In this document: one piece after another, positions 1 to 10,937 of the stretch | How the letters are laid out: every line of letters begins with the position of its first letter | Position numbering within the stretch: position 1 is the first letter of the stretch | Source: Pyricularia pennisetigena | Taxonomy: Eukaryota; Ascomycota; Sordariomycetes; Magnaporthales; Pyriculariaceae | Assembly (NCBI RefSeq): GCF_004337985.1 | Contig: NC_043744.1 | Coordinates: 5,365,316-5,429,315 of the forward strand | Length of the DNA stretch: 64,000 bases | Direction of reading: 5' to 3' | Position numbers and translations under genes: made by a program | Notes under the pieces: generated by a model | The model's database searches: none | What the model was told of the DNA's origin: nothing | Seen by the model: only the letters and a program-made list of their open reading frames with translations

Positions 1-996
1 AGATCACCTCCAACGTGCCGAGCAGGTCCTTCAGAACGCTGACCGGATGGGCTGCCGCAAGTTCCTGACGCCCACATCACTTGTTGCCGGAAACCCCAAG
101 CTGAACCTTGCCTTCGTTGCAAACCTGTTCAACACCCACCCTTGCCTAGACCCCATAACCGAGGAAGAGAAGCTGGAAGTAGAGGACTTCGACGCCGAAG
201 GCGAGCGCGAGGCTCGTGTGTTTACTCTGTGGCTCAACAGCTTGGATGTGCAGCCTGCTGTCGTGTCCTTCTTTGACGACCTGCGGGATGGAACCATCCT
301 CCTGCAGGCTTACGACAAGGTCATCAAGGGCTCGGTAAACTGGAGGCACGTCAACAAGCCCCCGGCGCATGGCGGTGATATCTCGCACTTCAAGGCGATT
401 GAGAACACCAACTACGCAATCGAGCTTGGAAAGCAAAACGGGTTTTCTCTAGTCGGAATCCAGGGAGCAGACATCACCGACGGGCAAAAGACTCTGACGC
501 TGGGTCTGGTTTGGCAATTGATGCGCAAGGACATCACCTTGACCCTGTCGGCGCTGGCTCAGAGGCTTGGCAAGCGCGAGATTACCGATACCGAGATGGT
601 CAGGTGGGCCAACGAGATGTCGAAGAAGGGCGGCCGCAACTCTTCCATCCGGTCATTCAAGGACCAGGCCATTGGGACCGGTATCTTCTTGTTGGATGTG
701 CTTAACGGCATGAAGAGCAGCTATGTGGATTACGACCTGGTCACGCCAGGCCAGACGGATGACGATGCGTACCTGAATGCTAAGCTATCCATCAGCATTG
801 CAAGAAAGATGGGCGCGACAATTTGGCTGGTGCCCGAGGATATTTGCCAAGTCCGGAGCCGCTTGGTTACGACATTTATTGGTAAGTTGCTGCTATGTTT
901 TGATGCACCATGATGTTGCTTTTGTTGTTATAACATGGCTTGCTAATAATTTGCCACACAGGTTCCCTAATGGCGACGCACGAAAAGATGACTTGA
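1..996 (+). CDS. SAC6: Fimbrin (actin-bundling protein), C-terminal part
   Basis: Fimbrin cross-links actin filaments through two tandem actin-binding domains, each made of two calponin-homology (CH) domains. It acts in cortical actin patches and endocytosis. The reading frame is open from the window edge (codons from base 2), so the start, the EF hands and CH1 lie upstream. The 304 codons seen cover the end of CH2 (CRKFLTPTSLVAGNPKLNLA), CH3 (about residues 75-180) and CH4 (about 185-300). One intron at 882-961 (donor GTAAGT, branch GCTAAT, acceptor CACAG) splits a Gly codon, and the protein ends SLMATHEKMT at a TGA at 994-996. The match to the fimbrin family is strong along its whole length. 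The neighbour downstream is unrelated. Confidence 0.93.
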
Positions 997-2240
997 GTTT
1001 GAGGTGGGGCCAGTGGCTCGATTTCATGACATGATGGCGCCAGGGGTTCAAATTGGATGGGATGCTCGCCTGACCTAGACGGGCTACTTCAGCTACACCG
1101 AGAATAGGGCCTGTCTCTGTCTCAAGCGGTAGATTAGACCAACGAGGCCTTGAGGTGAAAAAAAAAAGCTGGTTGCGTTTGGTTGAGACTGTCTTCCTTT
1201 CGGGATGTAAAAGAAACCACTTTCAATGATATCTATCGTTAGCTGCTTTGCGAGTCGTTTTTGGTTCGGATGGTAGATCAAGCTCGGACCATCAAGTAGT
1301 AAGAACTTGCGTCCGTTGTATGTACGGTAAGCTTGAGCTTGCCAATGATTTTGTGCCATTCACCCCTGCGCTAGCTAGCTAGGGAGGTACCTTGCCCAAC
1401 CTTGCTAACCTACATGTACTTCGAACCGGCAGCATCGACCGAGTTTCCTGCGGCAGAGAGGAAGAACCGCGATAATTTTGAGATCTGTCTACTGCGTATA
1501 GTACAGCTGTATTTTCATTAGAGAGCAATGGGCAGGCAATGGCCAAAGCTAAGTAATTGTTTTATTGTGAGACAGCCCTCATTCATTCGGTTGAGCTCAT
1601 TGAGATCGTATTCCACTGCCCTTGTCTGGCTAGCCTGGGCAGATCCTCTAGCAGGGATATACCAACTGGGATCATTATTATGCGGGGGAATCTCGGACTT
1701 GAATTTGTGCTTTTCCGGTGACCCTGGAGTCAGAAAACCTGGGGCAATGGGGAAGAGGAGACTCCCTTGCTTCTGAATAGTAGTGTCTTCCGGGGAAGCC
1801 GGGTTTGATATCGAGAACTTGTGAATCAATTGTCGACACGTTCAGCTTCCCATAGTCAACCAGTGGTCTCAACAATGCTCGGGCTGTCAAAGCATCATTA
1901 GCACGAACTATACCTCAAGCTACTCCCGGCTATTGCGTGGTAATTGTTTGGTTGCCAGGTAATTTGGCGTACTTCCGCTCCTACCTTCCATGTTTTGAGA
2001 CAGGTATTGCCAAGCTGGGGACCTAACCAATCATGCCACTTTCTCCGCACGCATAGATGCCTGAGGCAAGACAGCTTCCTGCGAACTGCCCGAGGCAAAC
2101 CCAATTCCCTTTTGTTTCCTCCAGGGAGCTCTCCTTCCATTCACACACCAATTCAAAAGCTCTCACATACCATTCATCTGCAGCCCTCTTCCGTTTCAAT
2201 CTGTCCATTTTGTTCATATCAATTCCATCAAACATTCACA
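997..2240. other. Intergenic: fimbrin 3' end and ATP9 promoter
   Basis: No credible gene. Open frames here (for example the minus-strand frame at 1518-1829) lack recognisable domains and splice structure. The last 200 bases are pyrimidine-rich, which fits the ATP9 leader. Confidence 0.6.
2027..2031 (+). promoter_or_regulatory. CCAAT box upstream of ATP9
   Basis: CCAATCA lies about 210 bases before the ATP9 start codon. CCAAT sites bind the HAP complex, which controls respiratory genes in fungi. The position and the target make it plausible, but a five-base match alone is weak evidence. Confidence 0.35.
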
Positions 2241-3018
<778 letters not shown>

Positions 3019-4988
3019 AGCTTTGGCACCTAGGACATCTCAAGAAGAGGCATTTCGTCGATGCTCGAGGATCTTGGAAAAGGCCCATAGACTATCGTCA
3101 TTGCCGATTCGACATGGGTCCGGCCTAAAAGTCTGGAATCTGGGGAGATCCTTGTAAAATATCTCGGCAGGGAAGTGGAGTTTAGATGTGGGCGAAGCCT
3201 TAGATTACGGGTTCGTTTGATGGCTCGTGCTCTATCGTTAGGGGCTGGGCATTAAACTCGAAAAAGAAATAAACGCTCGGCAAGCAATGGACAATTTCCT
3301 TGCGTCTCTTAAAAGCACTTTTTTGATTTCGTCTGTTCCGCTGATGTCAGGAGCTCTATCCAAGCTATCTTTCGTACGAGTGATATTCTTAATACAGCGC
3401 CGATGGTCAAAAGAGACACGGCTCAACTGGGAAGATCCACGGTCCTAACCCTGAAAAATTTTCACCTCGTTTCGATTGCCTATGCGATCACGTCCGGCCA
3501 TCTAACGAATTTGGACCTTGCCTTTTCTGGCTAATTCTTGGCACATCCTTACATTTGCGTATAGGCTTTTTGCTGGGCTTTTTAGATTCATGACAATCCC
3601 GACAGTCGTTTCACCTTAGTCGCCGAAGCTCTCAAAAGATCGTTCCCATGACAGGAACAATCCGGGGGAAACCTTCGGCACAACCCGTTTACAGGGGTCC
3701 ACCAGCTTATACGACTCAGCAGTCTTGGTCACACCGGTATATAGTTTTGCTAGACTGGCAGCGTTGACTTACTCAGTATCTCGGAAAATCATCAGGCTGA
3801 ACATTTGTTGCGGGTTGCCCGCGTGTGTTGTGGCCGCTGTCGGCTCGCAGGTGTCACTTTCAGAAACTCGTGTGTTGTTATTGCCCATTGGCATTGGCGA
3901 CCCAGGTGGTAACGCCAGCTGCCTGCTTTGCTCGTTCGTCTGGCTCTTATTCACCGTACACCCAGCGGTATCTCGCTACCATATTATGCATACAAGCTTG
4001 CCTCAGATACACAGGCGTATCCCGTGGGGTGTTTACTGCTGCAAGATCGGTAAGCTCTCAAAGATTGGACGCTCTACCACTCTGACTCTGGGGCAGCTGA
4101 TAGCTCATCCATCGAAGCTGAATAACGGACGAAGACGATAATAGTACTGATCATGCAGCTTTGCTTGACTTGAAGAAGAAACCGAATACCCGCACAGCGC
4201 TCAACTAACAAAGTCCAAAATCAAATATAGTCTTGGCAGGTCTGGTTTTGGTCCCTGTGTGCCGCCTGAAATACGGGATATGCACGTTTCTTCGCTGTCA
4301 GTCCAACAGCAGCTTGCGTGGGGGTCAGTGACGCCAGGATGCATTGCCGGCGCATCGTCGATTCTGAATATCTCTAGGTACCTTCGCCCTGTAGCCTTAT
4401 AACTATAAAGTCCCTCCAGATAATGCAGAAGCATGTACAACTTTTATGTGAACCCGAAGCGGTAAGGCTGCGGTGCCGCTGCGTTGGCTTCGGTGGTGAT
4501 GGACCGCCTTTTGCAGCCAATAATATCAGGTAACTTAGCGCCATGCAAATAGGACTTTACGATAACAGAGGAACAACATGCATATAGTTCGCCTTGCGCG
4601 CGGGAGAAGAGTGTCTGATGATGACGACATGACGAAAGTGCGAGTTGTCTTCGTATCCATGTTGGCTTCAGATTGGTTAATACGGAATTGGTTGCATACT
4701 GATGCTTGGGGGTCTTTTCTATCTTTATAGCACGTCTTTGCTAATTTTCAGAAACGGTGCCAACACGAACTGCAAGGATCTCGGTTCGGTACCGAATACC
4801 CCCTCAACTGTCAGTGGTACCAGAGATCGATGCCCAATATATCACTGTCTGGTGAACGTCAGTTGTTAGCCTGGACCTATAAACTTGATCCCTTCAAGCA
4901 TCAAGACCATACAGACAGCAAATCGTTTGTCTTCCTTTTGCTCGTGTACTCTTTCCAAGACAAATTTCCCCCAAAACACAGCAACAAC
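3019..4988. other. Intergenic, no gene seen
   Basis: About 2 kb between ATP9 and the DUF3632 gene. Frames such as 3725-4141 plus show no domain, no splice structure and no codon bias. I see nothing else supportable. Confidence 0.55.
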
Positions 4989-6086
4989 ATGCAACAAACC
5001 AGCGGCTGGCTCAAACTTGATCCAGAATTGCCCATCAACAATTATTCCTACGGCCAAGAGATACTCGAGACCTTCGAGAGGTGGCTCCCCCTCCCAGGTG
5101 ACTCCGAGAACCGAGCACAGAGGCTGGCGGACGAGCTTCGGCGCACCTGCGCTGAGGCGCCGGAAGGCACCGACCAGAGGGGCAATGACATCAATGGCAG
5201 GGAACTGATCGCCACCATCTACGACCTTATCCACTGGATCGTCGAGGACATCCCTCACAACGATGAGAAGCAAGAAGTCTTGGCCACTACACTGGCCATC
5301 TTGTACCGGACGAATGACTATGTCCGGCAGGGGGAGGAGGACCCTTGCAAGTGGGAGGGGCTTCCGGACTTTTCCATCTCAGTAAGGGAGTGGTACGAGG
5401 ATGACGGTAAACGGCCCTGATTGCTCTCTCCTATTCGTTTACTACCTAGCCAAACATTGTTCAATACACATGGATGGCGCCCGCAGCTGAAAGGCGGGGA
5501 AACAGCCTTTTGTGATGAGTTTCTACTAAAACAAAAAAAAAATTTAAATCATGTAGATATCACCGAGTGCAGAGCCAGCGGAGGCGGATACCCAGACGAG
5601 GAGGAGCTCGCGCAATGGCGCAACTGGACCGCATTCCTCGCCCGGCTTGCCGTCAGGGACGTGTCGGGTCTTTGCTATGGCATATGGATCATCAGGAACG
5701 CCCTAGAGGGAGGCGTCAAGTCGGAGAACCAGACGGCCCCCGTCGTCAAGGGCGATTCCCTGCTTACTCGGCTCTGCGGCGTCCGAGACTGGCTTGACAT
5801 TGCGGGACCGAGCATCTTGCGCTTCTTGCTTGCCAACGCGGCGAATGGGAGTGCTATGGACAACGGGGTGGTGCGCGCCTACGAGCCCGGGAGGCTCTGC
5901 GGCGACGATGTGCCCACGTTTGGCGTACAGAGATGGAACTTTTGGAAGCAAAGGCTCCGGGAGATCTCGGGCCCCCAGCTTGGCGAGTTGGAGCTGTCTG
6001 CCGAACATGTTGTTCCGCTGTGTAACGAGACGTTCTCAATCATGGAGAGGATTGAACGGGCGACTGGACTTGCTCGAGGAGACTAG
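4989..6086 (+). CDS. DUF3632 family protein, function unknown
   Basis: Two exons (4989-5406 and 5557-6086) encode 315 residues. The frame stays open upstream to 4830, but ATG 4989 follows a CAA-rich, leader-like stretch and begins the homologous part. The family is a fungal, soluble, mostly helical protein common in Pezizomycotina and often expanded. Features recalled from it are present: PHNDEKQEVL (about residue 90), LAQWRNWTAFLARLA after the intron, IWIIRNALEGG, and FGVQRWNFWKQRLREI near the C-terminus. No signal peptide or membrane segment is visible. The phase-1 intron sits at the same place as in the broken copy at 7846-8700. Function is unknown, and the domain name rests on memory of family patterns, not a search. 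Confidence 0.8.
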
Positions 6087-6524
6087 TTGGAAAAGGCGGT
6101 ACTAGCTATAGCTTGGGAGTCTGAGGGAAGAAGAAAGGTGTTGATTTCTTCAGTATATCCAATCGAAAATGGAAAGTAATGAGGATATCTGCCCCTATTT
6201 GCTTGGAAATTGTTTGGGGTGGCTGATACAAATATTTGTCTAGCGCATACGAGCATTATGAAACTTCAATTTTCAAACGAAACCTCAAAGCCGGCACGAA
6301 CAGAAAATCTAGACCGGGGCGTGATCCCGAATTTCTCGGGGTAATACCAGTAGATACTTTGACTTTTGTTATATTGATATTGCATACACAGAAGCTAGGC
6401 CTTGCTACCAATTACAGAAACCTATATCCAGAAGCCGTAAAAACGCCTCAAACCAAGTGAAGAAGAAAAAGAAGTGAAATATCAATCATGAGGAGGCCTT
6501 GGTCCCCAAGCAAGTCATACAGTC
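6087..6524. other. Intergenic, no gene seen
   Basis: AT-richer DNA after the DUF3632 stop. It holds only short frames and nothing recognisable. Confidence 0.5.
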
Positions 6525-6860
6525 TCAACCAGGTCGCTCTTCGGGCTTCGGGCGTAGGGCTGCTGGTACATAGGGCCTTAGGCTGAATGCGTGTGCTCCC
6601 CTAGTACCGGTTGGCAATTTTGTGTCATGCTGCATGGCTTCAAAATCCCGCTTGTGGCCTTTCGTATACACTGCCCAGACAGATCCGGGATCACCATCCC
6701 TCCATAGCTTGCTCTGCCCAGGAATTAGTGGCGTGTGGAGGAGGGATTTATGGGCTTTGTTTGTGAGCGGAGGAGGAACGTTAATGGGCAGCTGCTCCTT
6801 GTTCTGGAAAGGACCAGGGTAGCCTCTCTTATTCGTAGGTCTATATTTTGTGGTTTTCAT
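6525..6860 (-). CDS. Doubtful ORF, unknown
   Basis: A 111-codon minus-strand frame with a Pro/Lys-rich composition (…NKEQLPINVPPPLTNKAHKS…). I recognise no domain. It follows the candidate spliced mini-gene at 6913-7218 on the same strand, and the two could be pieces of one decayed or mis-modelled gene, but I could not join them in phase. It may be chance. Confidence 0.2.
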   Translation of the reverse strand: MKTTKYRPTNKRGYPGPFQNKEQLPINVPPPLTNKAHKSLLHTPLIPGQSKLWRDGDPGSVWAVYTKGHKRDFEAMQHDTKLPTGTRGAHAFSLRPYVPAALRPKPEERPG

Positions 6861-6912
6861 GGCTTGGCTCCTTGCCTCGTGTACGCATATCCATGTTTGA
6901 GAATTCTAGTCT

Positions 6913-7218
6913 TTATTCGGCCATGGCTCGCCTTCCAGATCGTACTGAGCAAGGATCAAGGCATGGCTGTTAGTAAAGCCTCGTTGCCACGGTGGAGCCG
7001 TATTGTTTTCCTTCTTCAGCCGCTGACTTACGTAGGAAGAAAAGATTGGCCTTGTGAGGGCTGGCATTCCCATTCCGACTTAGGAGGCTGGATGCTAGAA
7101 AAAGTCCCTTCCAAGCGTGGATCCTGCGGGTTCCCAGGGGAAATTGTTCATGGTCGGGACTAGCCCAAGCTGTTGGTTCGGTCGATTGGCGTGCCATCTT
7201 GCTGGATTTGCTGCCCAT
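6913..7218 (-). CDS. Candidate small spliced gene, unknown
   Basis: Reading the minus strand, ATG 7218 opens MGSKSSKMARQSTEPT and runs 62 codons to a perfect donor GTAAGT at 7031. An 85-nt intron follows with an exact TACTAAC branch sequence (6969-6975) and a CAG acceptor. Exon 2 (6944-6913) ends at TAA, for 72 residues in all. No domain is recognised. The basic N-terminus and hydrophobic FLASSLLS stretch are too weak to call a targeting signal. The consensus intron is the main evidence of real transcription. It may be a remnant of a longer gene. Confidence 0.3.
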
Positions 7219-7588
7219 GGTGGTAGTAAGGGTTCCCAGTTTGGGAGAGAATAGAGGTTAGAAGGCTAAGTGAAAGGGACTTTAGGAATGACAATACTCA
7301 GCCAGTCGAAGCAAGCTGTATATATCAAAATATCGGGAGAAAGAGTGATCAATAGACAGGGTTTTCTATAGGAGGAAAATAAGGAAATGAACGCAGCCGG
7401 GCGTTGAACAGCTTACGAGAATGAAGACAGGAGACCCTCTCATGGCCAGAGGGAAACCGTCTGTGAGCTCTCATGCCATTATCGTGTCCTACCTACGGCA
7501 ATCGAGAGGAAAATCTCAATCTGTCCTGTATTGTATGCTCCCCAGGCGTCGACATACGCGCTCAAGTGTGCAAATGCATAAACGTGGA

Positions 7589-7612
7589 GGGGGGGGGGGG
7601 GGGGGGGGNNGG
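7589..7612 (+). repeat. G homopolymer with two undetermined bases
   Basis: About 20 consecutive G, then NN at 7609-7610, then GG. The undetermined bases mark an assembly uncertainty, so the true tract length is unknown. Such a run can form G-quadruplexes and is hard to sequence. Confidence 0.9.
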
Positions 7613-7845
7613 TTGTTGAAATTTTTTTAATTTGGAGCTAAAGTAACCAGATGTTGGCGGTCTATCAGAACGGCTAGATCTGGATAGAAGCGCACAATAG
7701 TAGCGATTAGAGCTGTCTGTACACGGCACTGAAAGTGGTCGGCGCTTGCCATAGTACAACTCGGCTCTCTGTGGAATACTATTATCCTGCCGAGCGAGGA
7801 CCGGCGAGGCTTGCCACCTCTGGGCCTCAACTTTCGGCAATATTG

Positions 7846-8700
7846 CTGATCAGGCCAAAGAAAGGATCAACGGCCTCTCGTTCGATCTGTGGTCCGTACT
7901 AGACAAAATCACGTCTCAAACTCCCCACGACAGCGAGCTCCAGGGTGTCCTCGCCGATGTCGTTAAGATAATAGAGCAAGAAGATGTCACGGTCTGGCTG
8001 GACGGAGACGGCAAAACCCCGTTCCTATGGTCCTGGGATCAACTACCGGGTCTAGGGGTTTACATTAGAGACTTCTTCAACACACGTAAGTTGATCATAA
8101 AGCTCCCGGTATATGTATATCTTTTAACGCAAGATGCAGCGGAAAATGGCTGGTCCAGCCGCCAGATGGCGCAAAGGAGAAACTATGATAGTTTTCTGGC
8201 CAGGTTAGAATAAAGAAATCTTGTTGGCAGCCTTATGGCCGTATGGGAGTTTCGGGAGGCCTTGGAGGGTAGAACGGGATCCTCGAACGAAGGTAGCAAG
8301 GTCTTGCAAGTACCCACCATGCAGACCAGTCTCTGTATGGTGTGAGACCGAATCGTCATTTCCGGGCAGAGGGTTTTCGACCATCTTCGTGATTTGGCGG
8401 CGCAAGAAGAAACCCCTGAGCACATGACCCGCTTCCACAAGCCTGGTTTGTTGTGCGAAAGCCAGAAGATCTCCGGCTTCGGCCTGAGCAGGTGGCAGTT
8501 CTGGAAGCAGAGGCTTCGTCAAATCCGCGACGAGCAGTTGGACGAGCTTGGTCTCATAAAAAGGTGGTACCTATCATCAATGAAACGCTTGGTGCAATGG
8601 ACGCCATCGAGCGAGAGGCGGGGTCGATTGAGGGCGACAATTGGTCGAAACTGCAGCAGCCCAGGGAGAATGAGATCAAGGAGGAATTAAGCAGAAGCCA
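7846..8700 (+). pseudogene. Decayed DUF3632 paralogue
   Basis: Remnant of a second copy of the family at 4989-6086. The exon 1 part reads FDLWSVLDKITSQTPHDSEL…VYIRDFFNT up to a donor GTAAGT at 8086. After an acceptor at 8132-8133 it continues QMAQRRNYDSFLARLE and hits TAA at 8211. The intron phase and place match the intact gene. Homology resumes in other frames: LMAVWEFREALEGRTG (about 8220-8280), SLYGVRP (about 8320), FGLSRWQFWKQRLRQIRDE (about 8475-8535) and VVPIINETLGAMDAIERE (about 8560-8625). At least three frameshifts and one stop break the frame. No N-terminal coding part or start was found, and the G run/NN gap lies about 240 bases upstream. Confidence 0.75.
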
Positions 8701-9775
8701 GACAAGGAGGTCAGGTTTGAGGCAGAGATGCATCCTGAAAAGAACAACGTGAAAAGGGGCTGTTGCTTTGGTTGTGCCGTTTCTTGAAGCACCTGCCTGA
8801 TTGATTTTGCTCGAGTTTGGAGTCGCTGGTATATTAATTACCCAGTCCGTCTTGGTTCATGTAATTACAAAGCCTAGATGTTCGAGATCCTCACAGGAAA
8901 TGATACCTCAGACTTGCAAGCGCATATCTTGAACAACATCCACATCTGGGAGAGGCCTGGGATGAGTCGATAAAGATGAGGTCCAAGGCATAGTTAGTAA
9001 AAGAGTGACACGGTCAATTCATGTGCTTGCTTCGAGTTTGCTACCATAGAATATCTGCGGTACTCATTCCAGGTGCCAAAAAAAAAAAAAAAAAAAAAAA
9101 AAACGGCTTTTGAACTAATGACGGAAGCAGATGCCACTGCCGGACCACTATTAGCGGCTCGCTGATCATTAGTTCAATTGGTTTTTTTCTGGAAAACATT
9201 TTGACATGAGGCTATGACGATAGCACCAGGTACGACAGTTTGCAGCCTATACCTTCTTCAGTAGAATTTGCTTTAGACACCTCAACACAAGTTACCTAGT
9301 CTGTTTCAACACTTGGTTATCGATTGAGGTAGCCCGAAGGTTCAAAATCGGACAGCTCACGTCCGGCAGGTTGCAACTCTAGGTCCATGTAATGAGGAAA
9401 AGATGACGTTGCACATGCGTCCAACTCTGCTTTCTCCGCCTTTGTGTGGTGACTAAGCGTAAGTAGTCCAAAATTTTCTCCACTTGCGCACAGGCCTAAC
9501 CGCCAAAGATCACTCTTGCTTCTCTCACCTTCTGCCTCTCCGACCCCCAGCCCAACATACACTGTCGACCTTTTTTGACCATCGGATTTTATCGTCCGCA
9601 AAGCCTGACATTTCGTGGCCAAAGATAGGCTCGCAAAAGACATTTCTGTCCAAATAATAGTCCATTGTTGATTTCAATCCACGACATATTTTTTTTCTTT
9701 CTTTTTTTGGGCGAAGGCGCGTCCTCGCAATCTTCTTTTTTTTGCACCTGGTTTTTATTCATTGATCTATCAGCC
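8701..9775. other. Intergenic; SR gene promoter at the right end
   Basis: No gene supported. The minus frame 9317-9643 lacks domain or splice evidence. The last 130 bases are T-rich, which fits the leader of the SR gene. Confidence 0.5.
9078..9103 (+). repeat. A homopolymer, 26 bases
   Basis: An uninterrupted run of A in intergenic DNA. No element with target-site duplications is visible around it, so I do not call it a retroposon tail. Confidence 0.9.
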
Positions 9776-10937
9776 ATGTCTCGAGGCGGAACCACCCTCT
9801 ACGTAACTGGCTTTAGCCACGGCACTCGCGCTCGCGACCTGGCCTACGAGTTCGAACGGTACGTGATTTGATACAAACCGACGACGACTAGAATCATTTC
9901 GATCGAGACTCGGGAAGAAAAAGACGTCACGATCCTTCCTCCACTCCTCGTCGCTCCGTCCCTCTTCGTTGCCAGCATCCCTTCAGTCGAGACCATCGCA
10001 TCGCATCGCATCGTTTTCTCCTCCGCATCCTACTACCGTCACGTCCTGCCTCCTCGTGAGCTATTGCTCAAACGCCATTGCACGGTCGAGCGGTCGATGC
10101 CAAATGGCGCAACGTAGTGCTTGGAGACTGTGCAGACACGATGACGTGTCGCGTGTTTATTATGTAGCAACAGGATACTCGAATCCCCGACAGGATCATA
10201 CACAATACTGACAGAATCTCTTTTAGCTATGGCCGCCTTGTTCGATGCGATATTCCGGCACCTCGATCTGCGTCTAGCAGGCTGTAAGTCTCTCAGTTCG
10301 CTTGTTTTCGTTGACGCTCGCTAATGATATGAACAGTTTCGCGTTTGTCGAGTATGAAGATCGCCGCGACGCCGACGAGGCTTACCACGACATGCACAAC
10401 AAGCGCCTCGGCCGTGATGACATTTTGAAAATCGAAGTAAGCTCGAGCTTCTCCTGGATTCGATTTCACATGCAAAGCTGACACGACTCAGTGGGCCCGC
10501 ACCCCTCCCTCAGCGTCCTGGCGCTTTGAGTCGGGCCGAGACCGTGACCGCGGCAGTGACCGTGGCGACCGTTCTCGCCGCTCTCCTCGACGCGGTCGCT
10601 CTCCCTCGCCTCCCCGCCGCCGCGACTACTCCCCTAGGAAGGACGATCGTCGCGACAGGGACAGGGACCGTGACCGTGACTACGACAGGGACTCTCGCCG
10701 CGACCGCGACCGCTCTCGCAGCCCCGACAACCGGTACGCTATATAGAGCCAATGCTTCAGTATCGACGGTAATCAACTAACAAAGCTTTACTCTTCAGTG
10801 ACCGTGACCGGGATATGAAGGATGTGGACCGCGACGACCGTGACCGCCGCGAGAACGGTACCAATGGCGAGGACCGCAAGCCGGCTGCCGACAGTCCCCC
10901 TCCAGCTCGCGATGAAGACCTTGACGTCGCCGAGTAG
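9776..10937 (+). CDS. SR-type splicing factor (RRM plus RS domain)
   Basis: SR proteins bind exon sequences with an RNA-recognition motif (RRM) and recruit the spliceosome through Arg/Ser- or Arg/Asp-rich tails. They act in the nucleus. Five exons: 9776-9858, 10227-10283, 10337-10436, 10492-10733 and 10799-10937, for 206 residues. A single N-terminal RRM spans about residues 6-80, with RNP2-like LYVTGF and RNP1-like LFAFVEYED, ending in the family-typical KIEWAR. The rest is low-complexity RD/RS/RDRDRD with SPSPPRRR-type elements and an acidic end. Intron 1 is 368 nt while the other three are 53-65 nt. It fits the Srp1/Srp2 type of fungi, but which one is unclear, so no symbol is given. Confidence 0.88.

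Noticed and set aside
3725..4141. 138-codon plus-strand frame
   Set aside because: No domain or splice support in an otherwise empty intergenic region.
9078..9103. A run considered as a retroposon tail
   Set aside because: No flanking duplication or recognisable element body.
9317..9643. 108-codon minus frame in the SR gene promoter
   Set aside because: No domain and overlaps probable promoter sequence.
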